Source of the DNA: Nissabacter sp. SGAir0207
GTDB lineage: Bacteria; Pseudomonadota; Gammaproteobacteria; Enterobacterales; Enterobacteriaceae
Reading direction: 5' to 3'
NCBI RefSeq assembly: GCF_005491205.1
Contig: NZ_CP028040.1
Location: 9,039 to 73,038, forward strand
DNA: 64,000 nt
Shown: in pieces, positions 9,366-17,847 of the stretch
Numbering within the stretch: position 1 is the first letter of the stretch
How the letters are laid out: each line of letters opens with the position of its first letter
Made by a program: the position numbers and the translations under genes
Notes under the pieces: model-generated
Database searches by the model: none
Told to the model about the DNA's origin: nothing
What the model saw: only the letters and a program-made list of their open reading frames with translations

Positions 9366-10376
9366 ATGACGGTCAAAATAGGATTGATTGGGTTAGGCAT
9401 GATTGGCCGCGACCACTTGAAGCGTCTGCACACGGTTATTTCGGGTGCGCAGGTGACGGCGGTATGCGATATCAACCGCGCCGCTGCCGATGCGGTCGCC
9501 GCTGAATATGGTGCCAGCGCGTTTTATGATGCAGAGGAGATGATTCATTCAGAACGGGTGGATGCCGTGTTTATCTGCTCCATTGGCCCGGTGCATCAGG
9601 CACAGATTCTGGCGGCGTTCAGGGCTGGCAAACCGGTGTTCTGCGAAAAGCCGCTGACGCCGACCGCCAATGAGTCCAGGGCGATCATTGAGGCGGAGGT
9701 GAAAGCGGGCAGGCGCCTGCTGCAACTCGGCTTTATGCGCCGCTTCGACCCCGGCTATCAGGCGCTGAAACAGGCGATCGACGGCGGCGAACTGGGCGAG
9801 ATCATGCTGATCCACTGCGCGCACCGTAATCCCTCTGTGCCGGAGAGTTATACGCTGGAGATGGCGGTGAACGACTCCGCGACCCATGAAATCGACATTG
9901 TCCGTTACCTGCTCAACGAGAATATCACCTCGGTGCGGGTTGACCGGCCCCGCAAGAAGACCCGCCGGGCGCTGCCCCATTTGCAGGATCCGCTGATCAT
10001 CATCTTTGAGACTGAATCTGGCGTGCGCATTGATGACGAGCTGTTCGTCAATTGCCACTACGGCTATGACATCCGCTGCGAAGTGGTCGGCGAGAACGCC
10101 ACGGCGGCGCTGACCGAGCAGCAGGTGATCAGCACCCGCTCCCTGCATGGCAACGCGCAGCATATCGCGCGCTCCTGCATGGAACGTTTCGCCACCGCCT
10201 ACGATCGTGAGGTGCAGTGCTTTGTCGATAGCATTCGCGCCGGCCGGGCGCTGGGCGGCCCCTCCTCCTGGGATGGCTACGTGGTGGCGCTGGTGTGCGA
10301 CGCGGGGCTGGCCTCGTTGCAAGACGGTGAGAAGCATGACGTGACCATTCCAGAACGGCCCGCCATCTATCGCTGA
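9366..10376 (+). CDS. Gfo/Idh/MocA-family NAD(P)-dependent dehydrogenase (inositol 2-dehydrogenase-like)
   Basis: A 336-residue oxidoreductase. The N-terminus is a Rossmann fold with GLIGLGMIGRDHLKRL, and EKPLTPTANESRAIIEAE carries the family Glu-Lys-Pro motif. The C-terminal half is the substrate-binding sheet. It resembles IolG-type inositol or sugar 2-dehydrogenases. An upstream in-frame start at 9318 overlaps the transporter; the ATG at 9366, shortly after GAGG, gives the natural N-terminus MTVKIGLIGLG. Expected to oxidise the sugar or polyol imported by the preceding protein. Confidence 0.88.
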   Translation: MTVKIGLIGLGMIGRDHLKRLHTVISGAQVTAVCDINRAAADAVAAEYGASAFYDAEEMIHSERVDAVFICSIGPVHQAQILAAFRAGKPVFCEKPLTPTANESRAIIEAEVKAGRRLLQLGFMRRFDPGYQALKQAIDGGELGEIMLIHCAHRNPSVPESYTLEMAVNDSATHEIDIVRYLLNENITSVRVDRPRKKTRRALPHLQDPLIIIFETESGVRIDDELFVNCHYGYDIRCEVVGENATAALTEQQVISTRSLHGNAQHIARSCMERFATAYDREVQCFVDSIRAGRALGGPSSWDGYVVALVCDAGLASLQDGEKHDVTIPERPAIYR

Positions 10377-10411
10377 TTCACTCCACTCCGCGCTGAGCCT
10401 GAGGAGATACC

Positions 10412-10840
10412 ATGCTGAAACTGACTGACGATGTACTGCACCTGCATTGCCACGCGGCGAACAAAATCGAGGCCCTCCATCTTGCCGCCGCCGCGCTGGA
10501 AAAAGCCGGGTGTGTCCAACCGGGCTTCCTTAACGGCATGTTGGCGCGTGAAAAAAGCGTCTCCACCTATATCGGTGCCGGGATTGCGTTTCCACATTGC
10601 GCCAAAGAGAACCTCGATCAGGTGATTAAAACCGGCTTTCAGGTGTTCCAATTTCCTGATGGCGTGAGCTGGGGCATGGGCAAGGTGGCCTTTATCGTGG
10701 TGGCCGTCGCGGCAACGCAGAATGCGCATATCCAGGTACTGGCGGATATCGCCACGTTACTGGGTGATGACGTCAAAACCGCGTTATTAGCCAGGGCCAG
10801 CACCAAACAAGAATTTATTGAGCATTTCGAGAGAGCTTAA
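10412..10840 (+). CDS. PTS EIIA component, mannitol/fructose family
   Basis: A 142-residue single-domain EIIA of the PTS_EIIA_2 type. GAGIAFPHC places the phosphorylatable histidine at residue 62. Normally it would relay phosphate from HPr to a EIIB/EIIC permease, but no EIIB, EIIC, EI or HPr gene is near and the operon already has an MFS importer. It may phosphorylate a permease encoded elsewhere, or act as a regulator. It sits 35 bases after the dehydrogenase gene and 28 before the isomerase gene. Confidence 0.85.
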   Translation: MLKLTDDVLHLHCHAANKIEALHLAAAALEKAGCVQPGFLNGMLAREKSVSTYIGAGIAFPHCAKENLDQVIKTGFQVFQFPDGVSWGMGKVAFIVVAVAATQNAHIQVLADIATLLGDDVKTALLARASTKQEFIEHFERA

Positions 10841-10868
10841 TTATCTCCGGCATTTAAAGGATCAAAAA

Positions 10869-11809
10869 ATGAAACTTGCACTCTGTACCGATGTTCTGGC
10901 CGATTTACCCTTTCCGGCCATGTTGGATAAAGTAAAAAGCTATGGCATCACCGGGGTGGAGATGACCGCTGGGGGGTGGTCGCCCTGCCCGCACGTCGAT
11001 ACCGAAGCCCTGCTGTCATCGCCCGAGAAGCTGGCGCAGTTCCAACAGGCATTGTCACAGCGTGAGATGCGCATTGTCGCGCTCAACTGCTCCGGCAACC
11101 CGTTGGCTCCCGGCGAGCTGGGCGAGCGGCATACCAAGAGCAGTTACCGCGCGGTCGAATTGGCGGGCAAACTGGGCGTCAAAAAGATCGTGATGATGAG
11201 CGGCCTGCCGGGCGGCGGCCCGGAGGATCGCGTCCCCAACTGGATCACCTCGACCATCTCCTGGCCGGACTATATGCCGGGGGTGATTGCGTACCAGTGG
11301 GACGATGTGGCAATCCCTTGGTGGAAAAAATTTGTCCAGCACGCCAAACAGCATGGCGTTGAGCAGATTGCGCTGGAGGCGTTCCCCTGCCAGCTGGTTT
11401 ATAACGCCTCAACCCTGTTGCGTTTGCGCAATGCGGTGGATGAGATGATAGGCATCAACCTTGATCCCTCGCACCTGATTGCCATGGGCGCTGACCCGAT
11501 TGCCGCCGTGCGCAAGCTGGAGGGGCGGTGTTCCATGTGCATGGTAAAGATGCGCGCATTGAGCGCGGTCTGGCGGACATTGATGGCCTGCTGGAGTACC
11601 AGCCGGTGACGAACACCAAAACCCGCACCTGGAACTATGTAGCGGTAGGGTGCGGCCAGGATCTCAAGTGGTGGAAAGAGTTTTTCTCGGTACTGCGCAT
11701 GACCGGATATAACGGCGATGTCTCACTGGAGATGGAGGATTTGACCATGAGCGTGGAAGCCGGTCTGCACACCTCCATTGAGGCCCTGAACGCCAGCATC
11801 AGCCGATAA
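10869..11809 (+). pseudogene. Sugar phosphate isomerase/epimerase, xylose-isomerase-like TIM barrel (one-base frameshift)
   Basis: Starts MKLALCTDVLADLPF, with AAAGGATC upstream. The first frame covers a TIM-barrel fold with AVELAGKLGVKKIVMMSG, IALEAFPCQLVY and INLDPSHL, metal-binding positions of this family. After KLEG the frame changes, and the second frame resumes exactly at AVFHVHGKDARIERGL, continuing to the stop at 11809. Adding one G to the run at 11522-11525 restores a single protein of about 313 residues. A sequencing undercall or a real null mutation are both possible. Expected to act after the dehydrogenase in sugar/polyol catabolism. Confidence 0.85.
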
Positions 11810-12277
11810 GCTATCTGCCCTCCCGACAGCGGGCCAACTGTTGGGCGGGCGGATCTTCAATGCCCACGCGCCTTCCAAGCCATCAGCCACAATGTATATC
11901 GTCAAAACTGAATTACAGATTTACGACGAATCGTAAAAACACTTTTGCGCTATTACGGCAAAAGCGAAAAGGTTACGACTTGCATGTAAACGCCCAAATC
12001 AGGGGTATTACGGCACCTAAAATAGGCTCAATAAGCGTGAAATTGGTTAGCCTGTGACCACATTGCATGAAAGTGTTAACCTTTCAAAACCCCTCTCATT
12101 GGCTCTGCTTTTTAGGCAAGGTGTCTGATAGCCGATGCCACGCCACGAATAAGTTGTCTCCTGCCCCATCATTAACCAACTGATTTTTCAAATCATTCTT
12201 ACAAAAACGATTTTACGATTAATCGTAATGCCGTATTTACTGAAATACTCTTTTCTCCCCGGACTGCGCATCGCCGG
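11810..12277. repeat. Gene-free region with one stray RepA iteron and partition-like palindromes
   Basis: No coding frame of substance. It contains TTACGACGAATCGTAA (11931-11946), a complete repA-type iteron CATGAAAGTGTTAACCTTT (12066-12084), and the perfect palindrome TTACGATTAATCGTAA (12213-12228). Both motif types otherwise cluster at 36.6-42.5 kb in the replication/partition backbone, 24-30 kb away. The region may be a remnant or an outlying control site of the replicon. Confidence 0.6.
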
Positions 12278-12747
12278 TCAGGTGTTGCCTGACTGCTTGT
12301 AGATATCCGGCCGGGCAATCTGCCAGACAGTGTTCTCAAGGTTGACAGGCTGGTAGCCAAACTTCTGGTATAACCAGGGGGCGGTGGTGGTGACCAGCAT
12401 GATTTTGCGCAGACGGGCCATCAACGGATGGGCCTGGCAGCAACTGACCAACCAACGCCCCATCCCCTGCTGCTGGTACTCTTCCAGCACGTAGACGTCA
12501 CACAGATAACCAAAGGTGGCAAAATCCGTCGCCAGACGGGCAAAACCAATCTGCTTACCCGCCTCAAACAAACCAAAGCTCAGGCTGTTCGACACCGCCA
12601 TGCGCACTGTTTCAATGTCGATGCCCTCCGCCCAGCTTGAGCGGGTGAGGTAAGCATGGATGGCCGGAATATCAAGCTGTGCGATATCCGTCGTGACGCT
12701 AAAAGCGCCTTGTTGCCATGAAATAGGGGGTGTGCGGTGGTCATCAT
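12278..12747 (-). pseudogene. GNAT-family N-acetyltransferase (frameshift near the N-terminus)
   Basis: The visible C-terminal frame (start usually called at 12607) carries the GNAT core: LCDVYVLEEYQQQGMGRWL for the acetyl-CoA loop and APWLYQKFGYQPV near the end. The frame stays open further upstream, coding WQQGAFSVTTDIAQLDIPAI and LTRSSWAEGI, typical of this small family. It has no start codon unless one C is added to the run at 12726-12730, which joins it to ATG at 12747 or 12744. The full protein would be about 155 residues. Substrate unknown. Confidence 0.75.
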
Positions 12748-13264
12748 AAACCTTCAGTTAAATTAAAACTCGCCAGTCATTCTTAATAAAAGACACACTT
12801 TGCCAGCGAAGTAAATCCATCTTGAAAAAACCTCACCATATTAATGATAACTATTTTCATATAGAGAGAAGTAATGCGTCCTGTTGCAAGAACATGAGCC
12901 TCCAAAATTATGGCGCTCAGCGTAAGATAAACCTTGATAACAATGTCACGGCGTAACATTATTTAGCACGGTGACTAATTCTGCTCTAATATTACCCGAA
13001 CCGTATTTATCCTCAAATAAATATAAGAAAATAATATCCCTTTGCGAAAACGCCAAAAGTAAAACTTATCGCAGGAGAAGCCGCTATATTTCAACCAATA
13101 AACAGATCAAACAAACCGCACACCAACGATATATCCCGCTTATTCTCTGGCATTAAAACAAATCAAAGGGCAGCGCTCTCTTTATTAAAAAAAGCATTGT
13201 GAAAATGAGCAGGTTATTTTAGCTTAACCCCATAAAGACTAGACCTTAAATCTCGTCTTTATCG
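12748..13264. other. AT-rich intergenic region before the peptide gene
   Basis: About 500 AT-rich bases between the divergent acetyltransferase and the peptide operon. A 61-codon GTG frame at 12971-13156 has no ribosome binding site and low-complexity composition, so I do not call it. The region is likely to contain the promoter of the peptide/oxygenase operon. Confidence 0.45.
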
Positions 13265-13286
13265 TTCACGCAATATATTGCGTGAA
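13265..13286. promoter_or_regulatory. Perfect 22-bp palindrome, probable operator of the peptide operon
   Basis: Two perfect 11-bp arms, TTCACGCAATA and its exact complement, meet without a spacer 40 bases upstream of the peptide start. Position and symmetry fit a dimeric repressor or activator site. No regulator gene lies in the operon itself, so the cognate factor must be elsewhere. Confidence 0.6.
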
Positions 13287-13325
13287 TGCCTTTTATTCCC
13301 ATCTAACGCGTAAAGAGGATCCACC

Positions 13326-13400
13326 ATGAAACAGCAAAAGAAAAAAGTTGTTATCGTTGCAACTCATGCTCGTCCAGTATTGATGCCTGCGCATCTGTAA
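13326..13400 (+). CDS. 24-residue peptide, candidate RiPP precursor
   Basis: A tiny frame, MKQQKKKVVIVATHA followed by RPVLMPAHL and TAA. AGAGGA lies six bases before the ATG, a convincing ribosome binding site. It has a basic N-terminus, a hydrophobic middle and a C-terminal tail containing His, Arg, Pro and Met. It is followed at once by a strong hairpin and then by two PqqD-domain/haem-oxygenase-like proteins and an exporter. That order (short precursor, attenuating hairpin, modifying enzymes, transporter) is typical of ribosomally made, modified peptides. Function is inferred from context alone; a leader peptide acting in attenuation is the main alternative. Confidence 0.7.
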   Translation: MKQQKKKVVIVATHARPVLMPAHL

Positions 13401-13407
13401 TGGGATG

Positions 13408-13428
13408 AAGGCACCCACTGGGTGCCTT
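13408..13428 (+). terminator. Hairpin between peptide gene and first oxygenase-like gene
   Basis: A perfect nine-base stem, AAGGCACCC and GGGTGCCTT, around a three-base loop, followed by TATTA. It starts eight bases after the peptide stop codon. It probably acts as a partial terminator or transcript stabiliser, giving much more peptide mRNA than enzyme mRNA, as seen after many small precursor genes. Confidence 0.65.
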
Positions 13429-13446
13429 TATTACAAGGAGAATCTT

Positions 13447-14421
13447 ATGGATTATGATAACGCCAGACCACGGCTTAATTGCGAATTGACGCTGCACAAT
13501 GACATGCTCCACGCCAATAATGAGTTTGGCGAATTTAAGTTCCAGGAGTTACCGGTAGATAGCCAATCCGCCTATGATATTTTAGGTCAGATCAACGGGG
13601 AAACGACCACCCGTGAGTTGATCAATCAATGGAAAGCCAAAATAGAGCCAGAAGATTTGGTGCAACTTCTGGATGCCATGCAGGAGTTTGGCCTCGTTCT
13701 AAAAAATAATAGCGCATATATGAGCGGCAAAGCCGCCATGTTAGAGATAGAGGATGAGCAACACGCGTGGCTCCATGCCCTACTTTATAAAAATCCCCTT
13801 TGGGAAGCGCTTTCCCAACCGGCCGCCGTGCCCAAAAATGTCTATCTGGGCATGGCGATTGAAACTTACCATCTCCTGGCGCATGGCGCGGTATTTGACA
13901 GCCCAGCACTCTCATTCCAGGGTGCCAGACAAACGCGCAAAGAGATGAGTGAAGTATTCTGTGAAGAGAATGGTCACTATGAGATCTTTCTTTCCGCACT
14001 GATGGCCGAGGGTTTCACCAAAGAGGAGATCAGAAATAGCGTGCCTCTGGCTGAGACCAAAGGGTTGATTAATGCCTTGGCCTTTTGGTCAGCCAATGAT
14101 CCCCTGTTCTTCTTTAGTTGCATGGAGATCATTGAAGGCAAAGACAATGAAGTCGATACCGTGGTCAATGCCATGGAAAGGTCTGGAAAGCTCTCACCCG
14201 AATTTGTCAAAAAAATAAAGTCTCACTCATTGGTCAATATTGAAGAGGGCCATGCCAGCTTTGGCCGCCGTCTCTTGTCTGGCATTGATGTAGTGAACCC
14301 ATTTGACGTTGAGCGCGCCATTCGCCAGACCAAACTGTTTGTAGAACTCTACCACCACTTTTATCTTGCGGTGTGGGAGTACTATTCAAATGAGCACAAC
14401 CCCGTTCTGCGTACCATTTAA
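13447..14421 (+). CDS. PqqD-like domain fused to haem-oxygenase-like di-iron protein (first copy)
   Basis: A 324-residue protein starting at ATG 13447 behind AAGGAG (an upstream start at 13405 would lie inside the hairpin). Residues 1-90 look like a PqqD/RiPP-recognition winged helix (FKFQELPVDSQSAYDILGQI, then LLDAMQEFGLVL). Residues 110-320 are the helical haem-oxygenase-like fold. E139/H142 (IETYH), E173-H177 (CEENGHYE) and E267/H269 (NIEEGHASFG) fit the Glu/His pairs that bind iron in HDO-type oxidases (CADD, UndA, SznF families). It likely oxidises the 24-residue peptide or an amino acid derived from it; no characterised protein with this architecture is recalled. Confidence 0.75.
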   Translation: MDYDNARPRLNCELTLHNDMLHANNEFGEFKFQELPVDSQSAYDILGQINGETTTRELINQWKAKIEPEDLVQLLDAMQEFGLVLKNNSAYMSGKAAMLEIEDEQHAWLHALLYKNPLWEALSQPAAVPKNVYLGMAIETYHLLAHGAVFDSPALSFQGARQTRKEMSEVFCEENGHYEIFLSALMAEGFTKEEIRNSVPLAETKGLINALAFWSANDPLFFFSCMEIIEGKDNEVDTVVNAMERSGKLSPEFVKKIKSHSLVNIEEGHASFGRRLLSGIDVVNPFDVERAIRQTKLFVELYHHFYLAVWEYYSNEHNPVLRTI

Positions 14422-14432
14422 GGGAGGCGGCA

Positions 14433-15433
14433 ATGTTTTTTACTAACCCAAAATTAAGAAAAGAGATCAAGGTTGAGTGCGACAATACCACCTTTCACCT
14501 GTTTTACCGCGAACAGGGCTGCCGTTTGAGCGTCGAGAAGGACGATCTTCATGAAGTTACGCGCTTAATAAATTGCCTATCTGACCGCGATGCCGCGTTG
14601 GCAGATATCTCCCCGGCAATCGTGAACATTGACGTTGAGGAGATTATCTCAACGCTCGATAAGTTGGGCCTGTTGGAAGAGGGAAGCGAAAGCCTGCCTG
14701 CGCCTTCGGGTGTATTGAGCGGGGAAGATTTTTACTATAGCCGTTTATTGCCGACGGCCACCAAATGGCAATCAACCTTTGGCACTTCCCCCTCTATGAA
14801 CGTCTGGTCACGGGTGCCATTACCAAGGGTGAAATTATTGGCTTTGCCATCGAGTACTATCACCTGGTCAAAATGTCTGCCGCCATCGTCTCCTCATCCT
14901 TGAGCCACAACGTTTCGCCGGCCGTCAGAAAAGAGCTGACCAAACTCTTTATCGAAGAGTATAACCACGACGAGATGATGGCCGAGTGCCTGTCTGCGGT
15001 AGGGATACCCGAAAGCGAACTGCTCAAAAGAAATCCGCTGCCCGCCACGTTCTCCGCCAATGCCAGCCTGGCGGTCTATGCCCGGCAACATCCGTTAAGT
15101 TTTTATAGCTCCCTTTTCCTGTTTGAAACGCCCTCCCATGAGTTCAACGCGGCACTATTGCAAGCCTGTAAGGATAAGGGCCTGCCGGAGAAATTTTACA
15201 AACCGATCCTGAAGCACTCGGATATCAATGAAGATGGCGATCACGATTTAATTACCCTCAACCTGCTCAAAGAGACGCCCGCCATCTCCGCGGAGGAGCA
15301 GCACACCATTTTGGTCAATGTCTGTAATATCATTGAATTACTGCATAAAGAGGACAGGCAAATTGTGGCGCACTATGCCGACAGCGATGTGCCAGCGTCG
15401 AGCTTGTCATACTCTGGCCTGGAAGCCTATTAA
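14433..15433 (+). pseudogene. PqqD-like domain fused to haem-oxygenase-like di-iron protein (second copy, one-base frameshift)
   Basis: Starts at ATG 14433 behind AGGGAGGCG, eleven bases after the first copy. The N-terminal frame is again PqqD-like (CRLSVEKDDLHEVTRLINCL, then LDKLGLLEE). It runs to GEDFYYSR, then the frame changes; adding one T to the TTT at 14744-14746 continues as FIADGHQMAINLWHFPLYER. The haem-oxygenase-like part has IEYYH, FIEEYNHDEMMAECL and NEDGDHDL, matching the metal-binding positions of the first copy. The rebuilt length is about 333 residues. Two related but diverged copies suggest a heterodimer or two successive oxidations. Confidence 0.75.
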
Positions 15434-15435
15434 GC

Positions 15436-16632
15436 ATGATTGCGTCTATTAAACCGACGAACTTACCCGCTGGTTCGGCGTTGCTGCCCCTGTTCGTTAC
15501 CCACTGGCTGGAGCGACTGCTCTTTCTGTCGGTGAGCATTGTCTGGCCATTGAAGTTGGTGGTACAGGGCCATCTCACTACGCCGCAGGCGGGCCTCTTT
15601 TACTTTATCCTCTTTAGCCTGTTTAGAGCCTCCCCGATTCTCTACGCTTATCTGGCAAAAACCGTCGCCCGTGAAAAGATTTTTCTCTGTGGCGCGGTAA
15701 TTGAGTCTTGCGCTTTTTTGGGGATGATATTCATCCAATCCCCGCTGTTGCTTATGGCATTGGCAATATTCGCTGGCATCGGGGGAGGCGCCACCTCCTC
15801 CATGTTGCTCTCTTTTTTGGAGGAGGTGGATAAAAGGGCCGTTTCCTCAGGCACCACAAAAAGCAGCCATCAGGTGTTCAATACCCATCTGTTATTGATC
15901 AATCTTGCGGCGGTAATTGCGCCCTTGTTAGCCATCCTGGCTCCTGCCCACTATATCGCCTCCATCATGGTGCTCTTTGCGGCGTTTCTCTTTAGCGCGC
16001 GCCATATCTTCCGGCTCACCGCTGGCTTTGATAGGGGAAGTGAGGTTGAGGAGAGAAAGGAGCGCGCCATTGACGGTAAATTCTTATCGGAGTGGCTTGC
16101 CTGCCTGTCCGTTTGGGCCGGGTGCTCGGTGGTATACGCGATTCTGCCGTCACTCGACGCCCATTTTCTGGCTACGGAGGGCGTCAATTTCTGGCTCTCC
16201 TTCGATGCGATTATCGTGACGTTGCTCTTTTTTGCCATGAAGAGATATGACCTGTTCAGCGAAAATACGCCGACCAATGCGTTGAAAGGGCTGGCTGCCA
16301 TCTTCATCGCCCTGCTTATCTTCTACAGTGGCACCCGCTATTTTCCACTGCTGGTGGTCGCCATCTCGCTGCTCTCTTTTGGCGGTTATGTGGCATTTGG
16401 GCAACTGTATGGTTTGGCGATGGCTACGCATTTCCCTGCGCGAAAAACGTTCTACCTCTCGCTGCTCTCTATGTCCGGTGCCATTGGGGAAGGAGGAGTA
16501 CAGGGCCTGTTTTGGCTGACAGGCAGTACACAGCTCACCCTTTTCATCGTGTTGCTGCTGGTGGTGGCTGGCATGTGCCCGCTACTCCTGCTGCTCCTGA
16601 AAGGCTATAAGACCCGCCCCGTGAAGCCCTGA
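15436..16632 (+). CDS. MFS transporter of the peptide/oxygenase operon
   Basis: A 398-residue protein with about twelve hydrophobic helices and almost no polar loops. It begins two bases after the stop of the second oxygenase-like gene, so it is translationally coupled to it. The sequence is weakly MFS-like (FHWLERLL-type start, GGGATSSMLLSFLEEVDKRAV between helices 4 and 5) without a substrate signature. From its position it most likely exports, or possibly takes back, the modified product of the operon. Confidence 0.75.
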   Translation: MIASIKPTNLPAGSALLPLFVTHWLERLLFLSVSIVWPLKLVVQGHLTTPQAGLFYFILFSLFRASPILYAYLAKTVAREKIFLCGAVIESCAFLGMIFIQSPLLLMALAIFAGIGGGATSSMLLSFLEEVDKRAVSSGTTKSSHQVFNTHLLLINLAAVIAPLLAILAPAHYIASIMVLFAAFLFSARHIFRLTAGFDRGSEVEERKERAIDGKFLSEWLACLSVWAGCSVVYAILPSLDAHFLATEGVNFWLSFDAIIVTLLFFAMKRYDLFSENTPTNALKGLAAIFIALLIFYSGTRYFPLLVVAISLLSFGGYVAFGQLYGLAMATHFPARKTFYLSLLSMSGAIGEGGVQGLFWLTGSTQLTLFIVLLLVVAGMCPLLLLLLKGYKTRPVKP

Positions 16633-16772
16633 GCGATCTGTCTATCCATGAGAGAGGCGAGTGCCAGCGGCTGGTGCGCTGCACCGCCTCTTTGCACTAA
16701 AAGTGAGCAGCGCAATTATCGAGGCATGATACGGCAAGGCTTAACCAGCTGGCATTCACCTTGCATAGCACT

Positions 16773-16782
16773 TGTATATACA
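16773..16782. promoter_or_regulatory. HutC operator core upstream of the ABC transporter operon
   Basis: TGTATATACA, a perfect palindrome, 51 bases upstream of the solute-binding protein gene. The same ten bases recur before hutH, hutC, hutF/hutI and the NCS1 permease, so the HutC regulator encoded at 29.8 kb probably controls this operon too. Confidence 0.7.
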
Positions 16783-16833
16783 TGCCCAGATCACTACGGG
16801 CCTTGCCGATAACCTAGACAGAAGGACACCATC

Positions 16834-17817
16834 ATGCTCTCTCCCCGCGTAATGAATACCTCCTTTGCCGTGCTGTGCTGCGTAGGGCTGCTGCCGGCAA
16901 CCTTTGCCGTGTCGGCGGCGGACACGGCGGGCATTAAAATGGGCGTCGAGCCTTGGCTGGGGTATGGCCAGTGGCATATCGCCGCCAGCCAAAAGTTGTT
17001 TGCACAGCAGGGGCTAAAGCAGGTGGAGGTGATCAACTTTGCCGAAGACAAAGACATCAACGCTGCGCTGGCGAGCGGGCAGATTGACGCGGCCAATATC
17101 GCCACCCACACCGCCATCGGCATGATCTCGGCGGGTCTGCCGGTCAAAATCGTCCTGATGCTCGATCAGAGCAATACCGCTGACGCCATGCTCGGCAGCA
17201 AGGAGATCGCCAGCCTGAAGGATTTGAAGGGCAAGCAGGTCGCCTATGAGGAGGGCACCACCAGCGACATCCTGTTGCGCAGCGCGCTGGCCTCGGCGGG
17301 CCTGACCTATGCCGACATCCAACCGGTGCCAATGCCCGCCGCCTCGGCAGGCAGCGCAATCATTGCCGGGCGGGTGCCGGTAGCGGTCACCTATGAGCCT
17401 TACCTCACTGCCGCCAAACAGGGCGACGCTGGCCTGAAGATGCTCTACAGCGGTGCCTCCGATCCCGGCCTGATCAGTGACGTGCTGGTGGTGCGGGAGG
17501 AGTTCATCGCGCAGCACCCGGAGGGCATCAAGGCGCTGATCAAAACCTGGAACAGCGCGCTGGATTACTACCGGGCGAATACCCAAGAAGGGCGCGCCAT
17601 CATCGCCAAGGCGGTCGGCGCGTCGCCAGCGGAACTGGATAGCGCCTTCGACGGCGTGCACTACTACTCCCTGGCAGATAACAAAACGCTGCTCTCCCAT
17701 GACTTCACCGAGAAAACCTTCCCCCACCTGCTGAAGGCGGCCACCGAGGCGGGCATCGTCAGCCAGCCGGTGACGCCGCAACAGACCATCGACGCCAGCT
17801 TTGTTAACGGCCTGTAG
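16834..17817 (+). CDS. ABC transporter substrate-binding protein, NitT/TauT family
   Basis: A 327-residue periplasmic binding protein with a signal peptide (hydrophobic stretch about residues 8-28, likely cut after VSA). KMGVEPWLGYGQWHIAASQ and SLKDLKGKQVAYEEGTTSD are typical of the TauA/SsuA-like family. AGAAGGACACC precedes the ATG. Because the operon continues into histidinol-dehydrogenase-like and hut genes and has a HutC box, the ligand is probably an imidazole compound (histidine, histidinol, imidazole-lactate or urocanate) rather than a sulfonate. Confidence 0.88.
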   Translation: MLSPRVMNTSFAVLCCVGLLPATFAVSAADTAGIKMGVEPWLGYGQWHIAASQKLFAQQGLKQVEVINFAEDKDINAALASGQIDAANIATHTAIGMISAGLPVKIVLMLDQSNTADAMLGSKEIASLKDLKGKQVAYEEGTTSDILLRSALASAGLTYADIQPVPMPAASAGSAIIAGRVPVAVTYEPYLTAAKQGDAGLKMLYSGASDPGLISDVLVVREEFIAQHPEGIKALIKTWNSALDYYRANTQEGRAIIAKAVGASPAELDSAFDGVHYYSLADNKTLLSHDFTEKTFPHLLKAATEAGIVSQPVTPQQTIDASFVNGL

Positions 17818-17847
17818 TGGCGGGGCGCCAGCCTATTCGGAGGATAT

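Noticed and set aside
10431..10625. Alternative frame over the EIIA gene
   Set aside because: Arg/Pro-rich shadow of the EIIA gene, which has the correct active-site motif and start.
12971..13156. 61-codon GTG-start frame upstream of the peptide gene
   Set aside because: Low-complexity, Lys/Ser-rich product from AT-rich DNA and no ribosome binding site.
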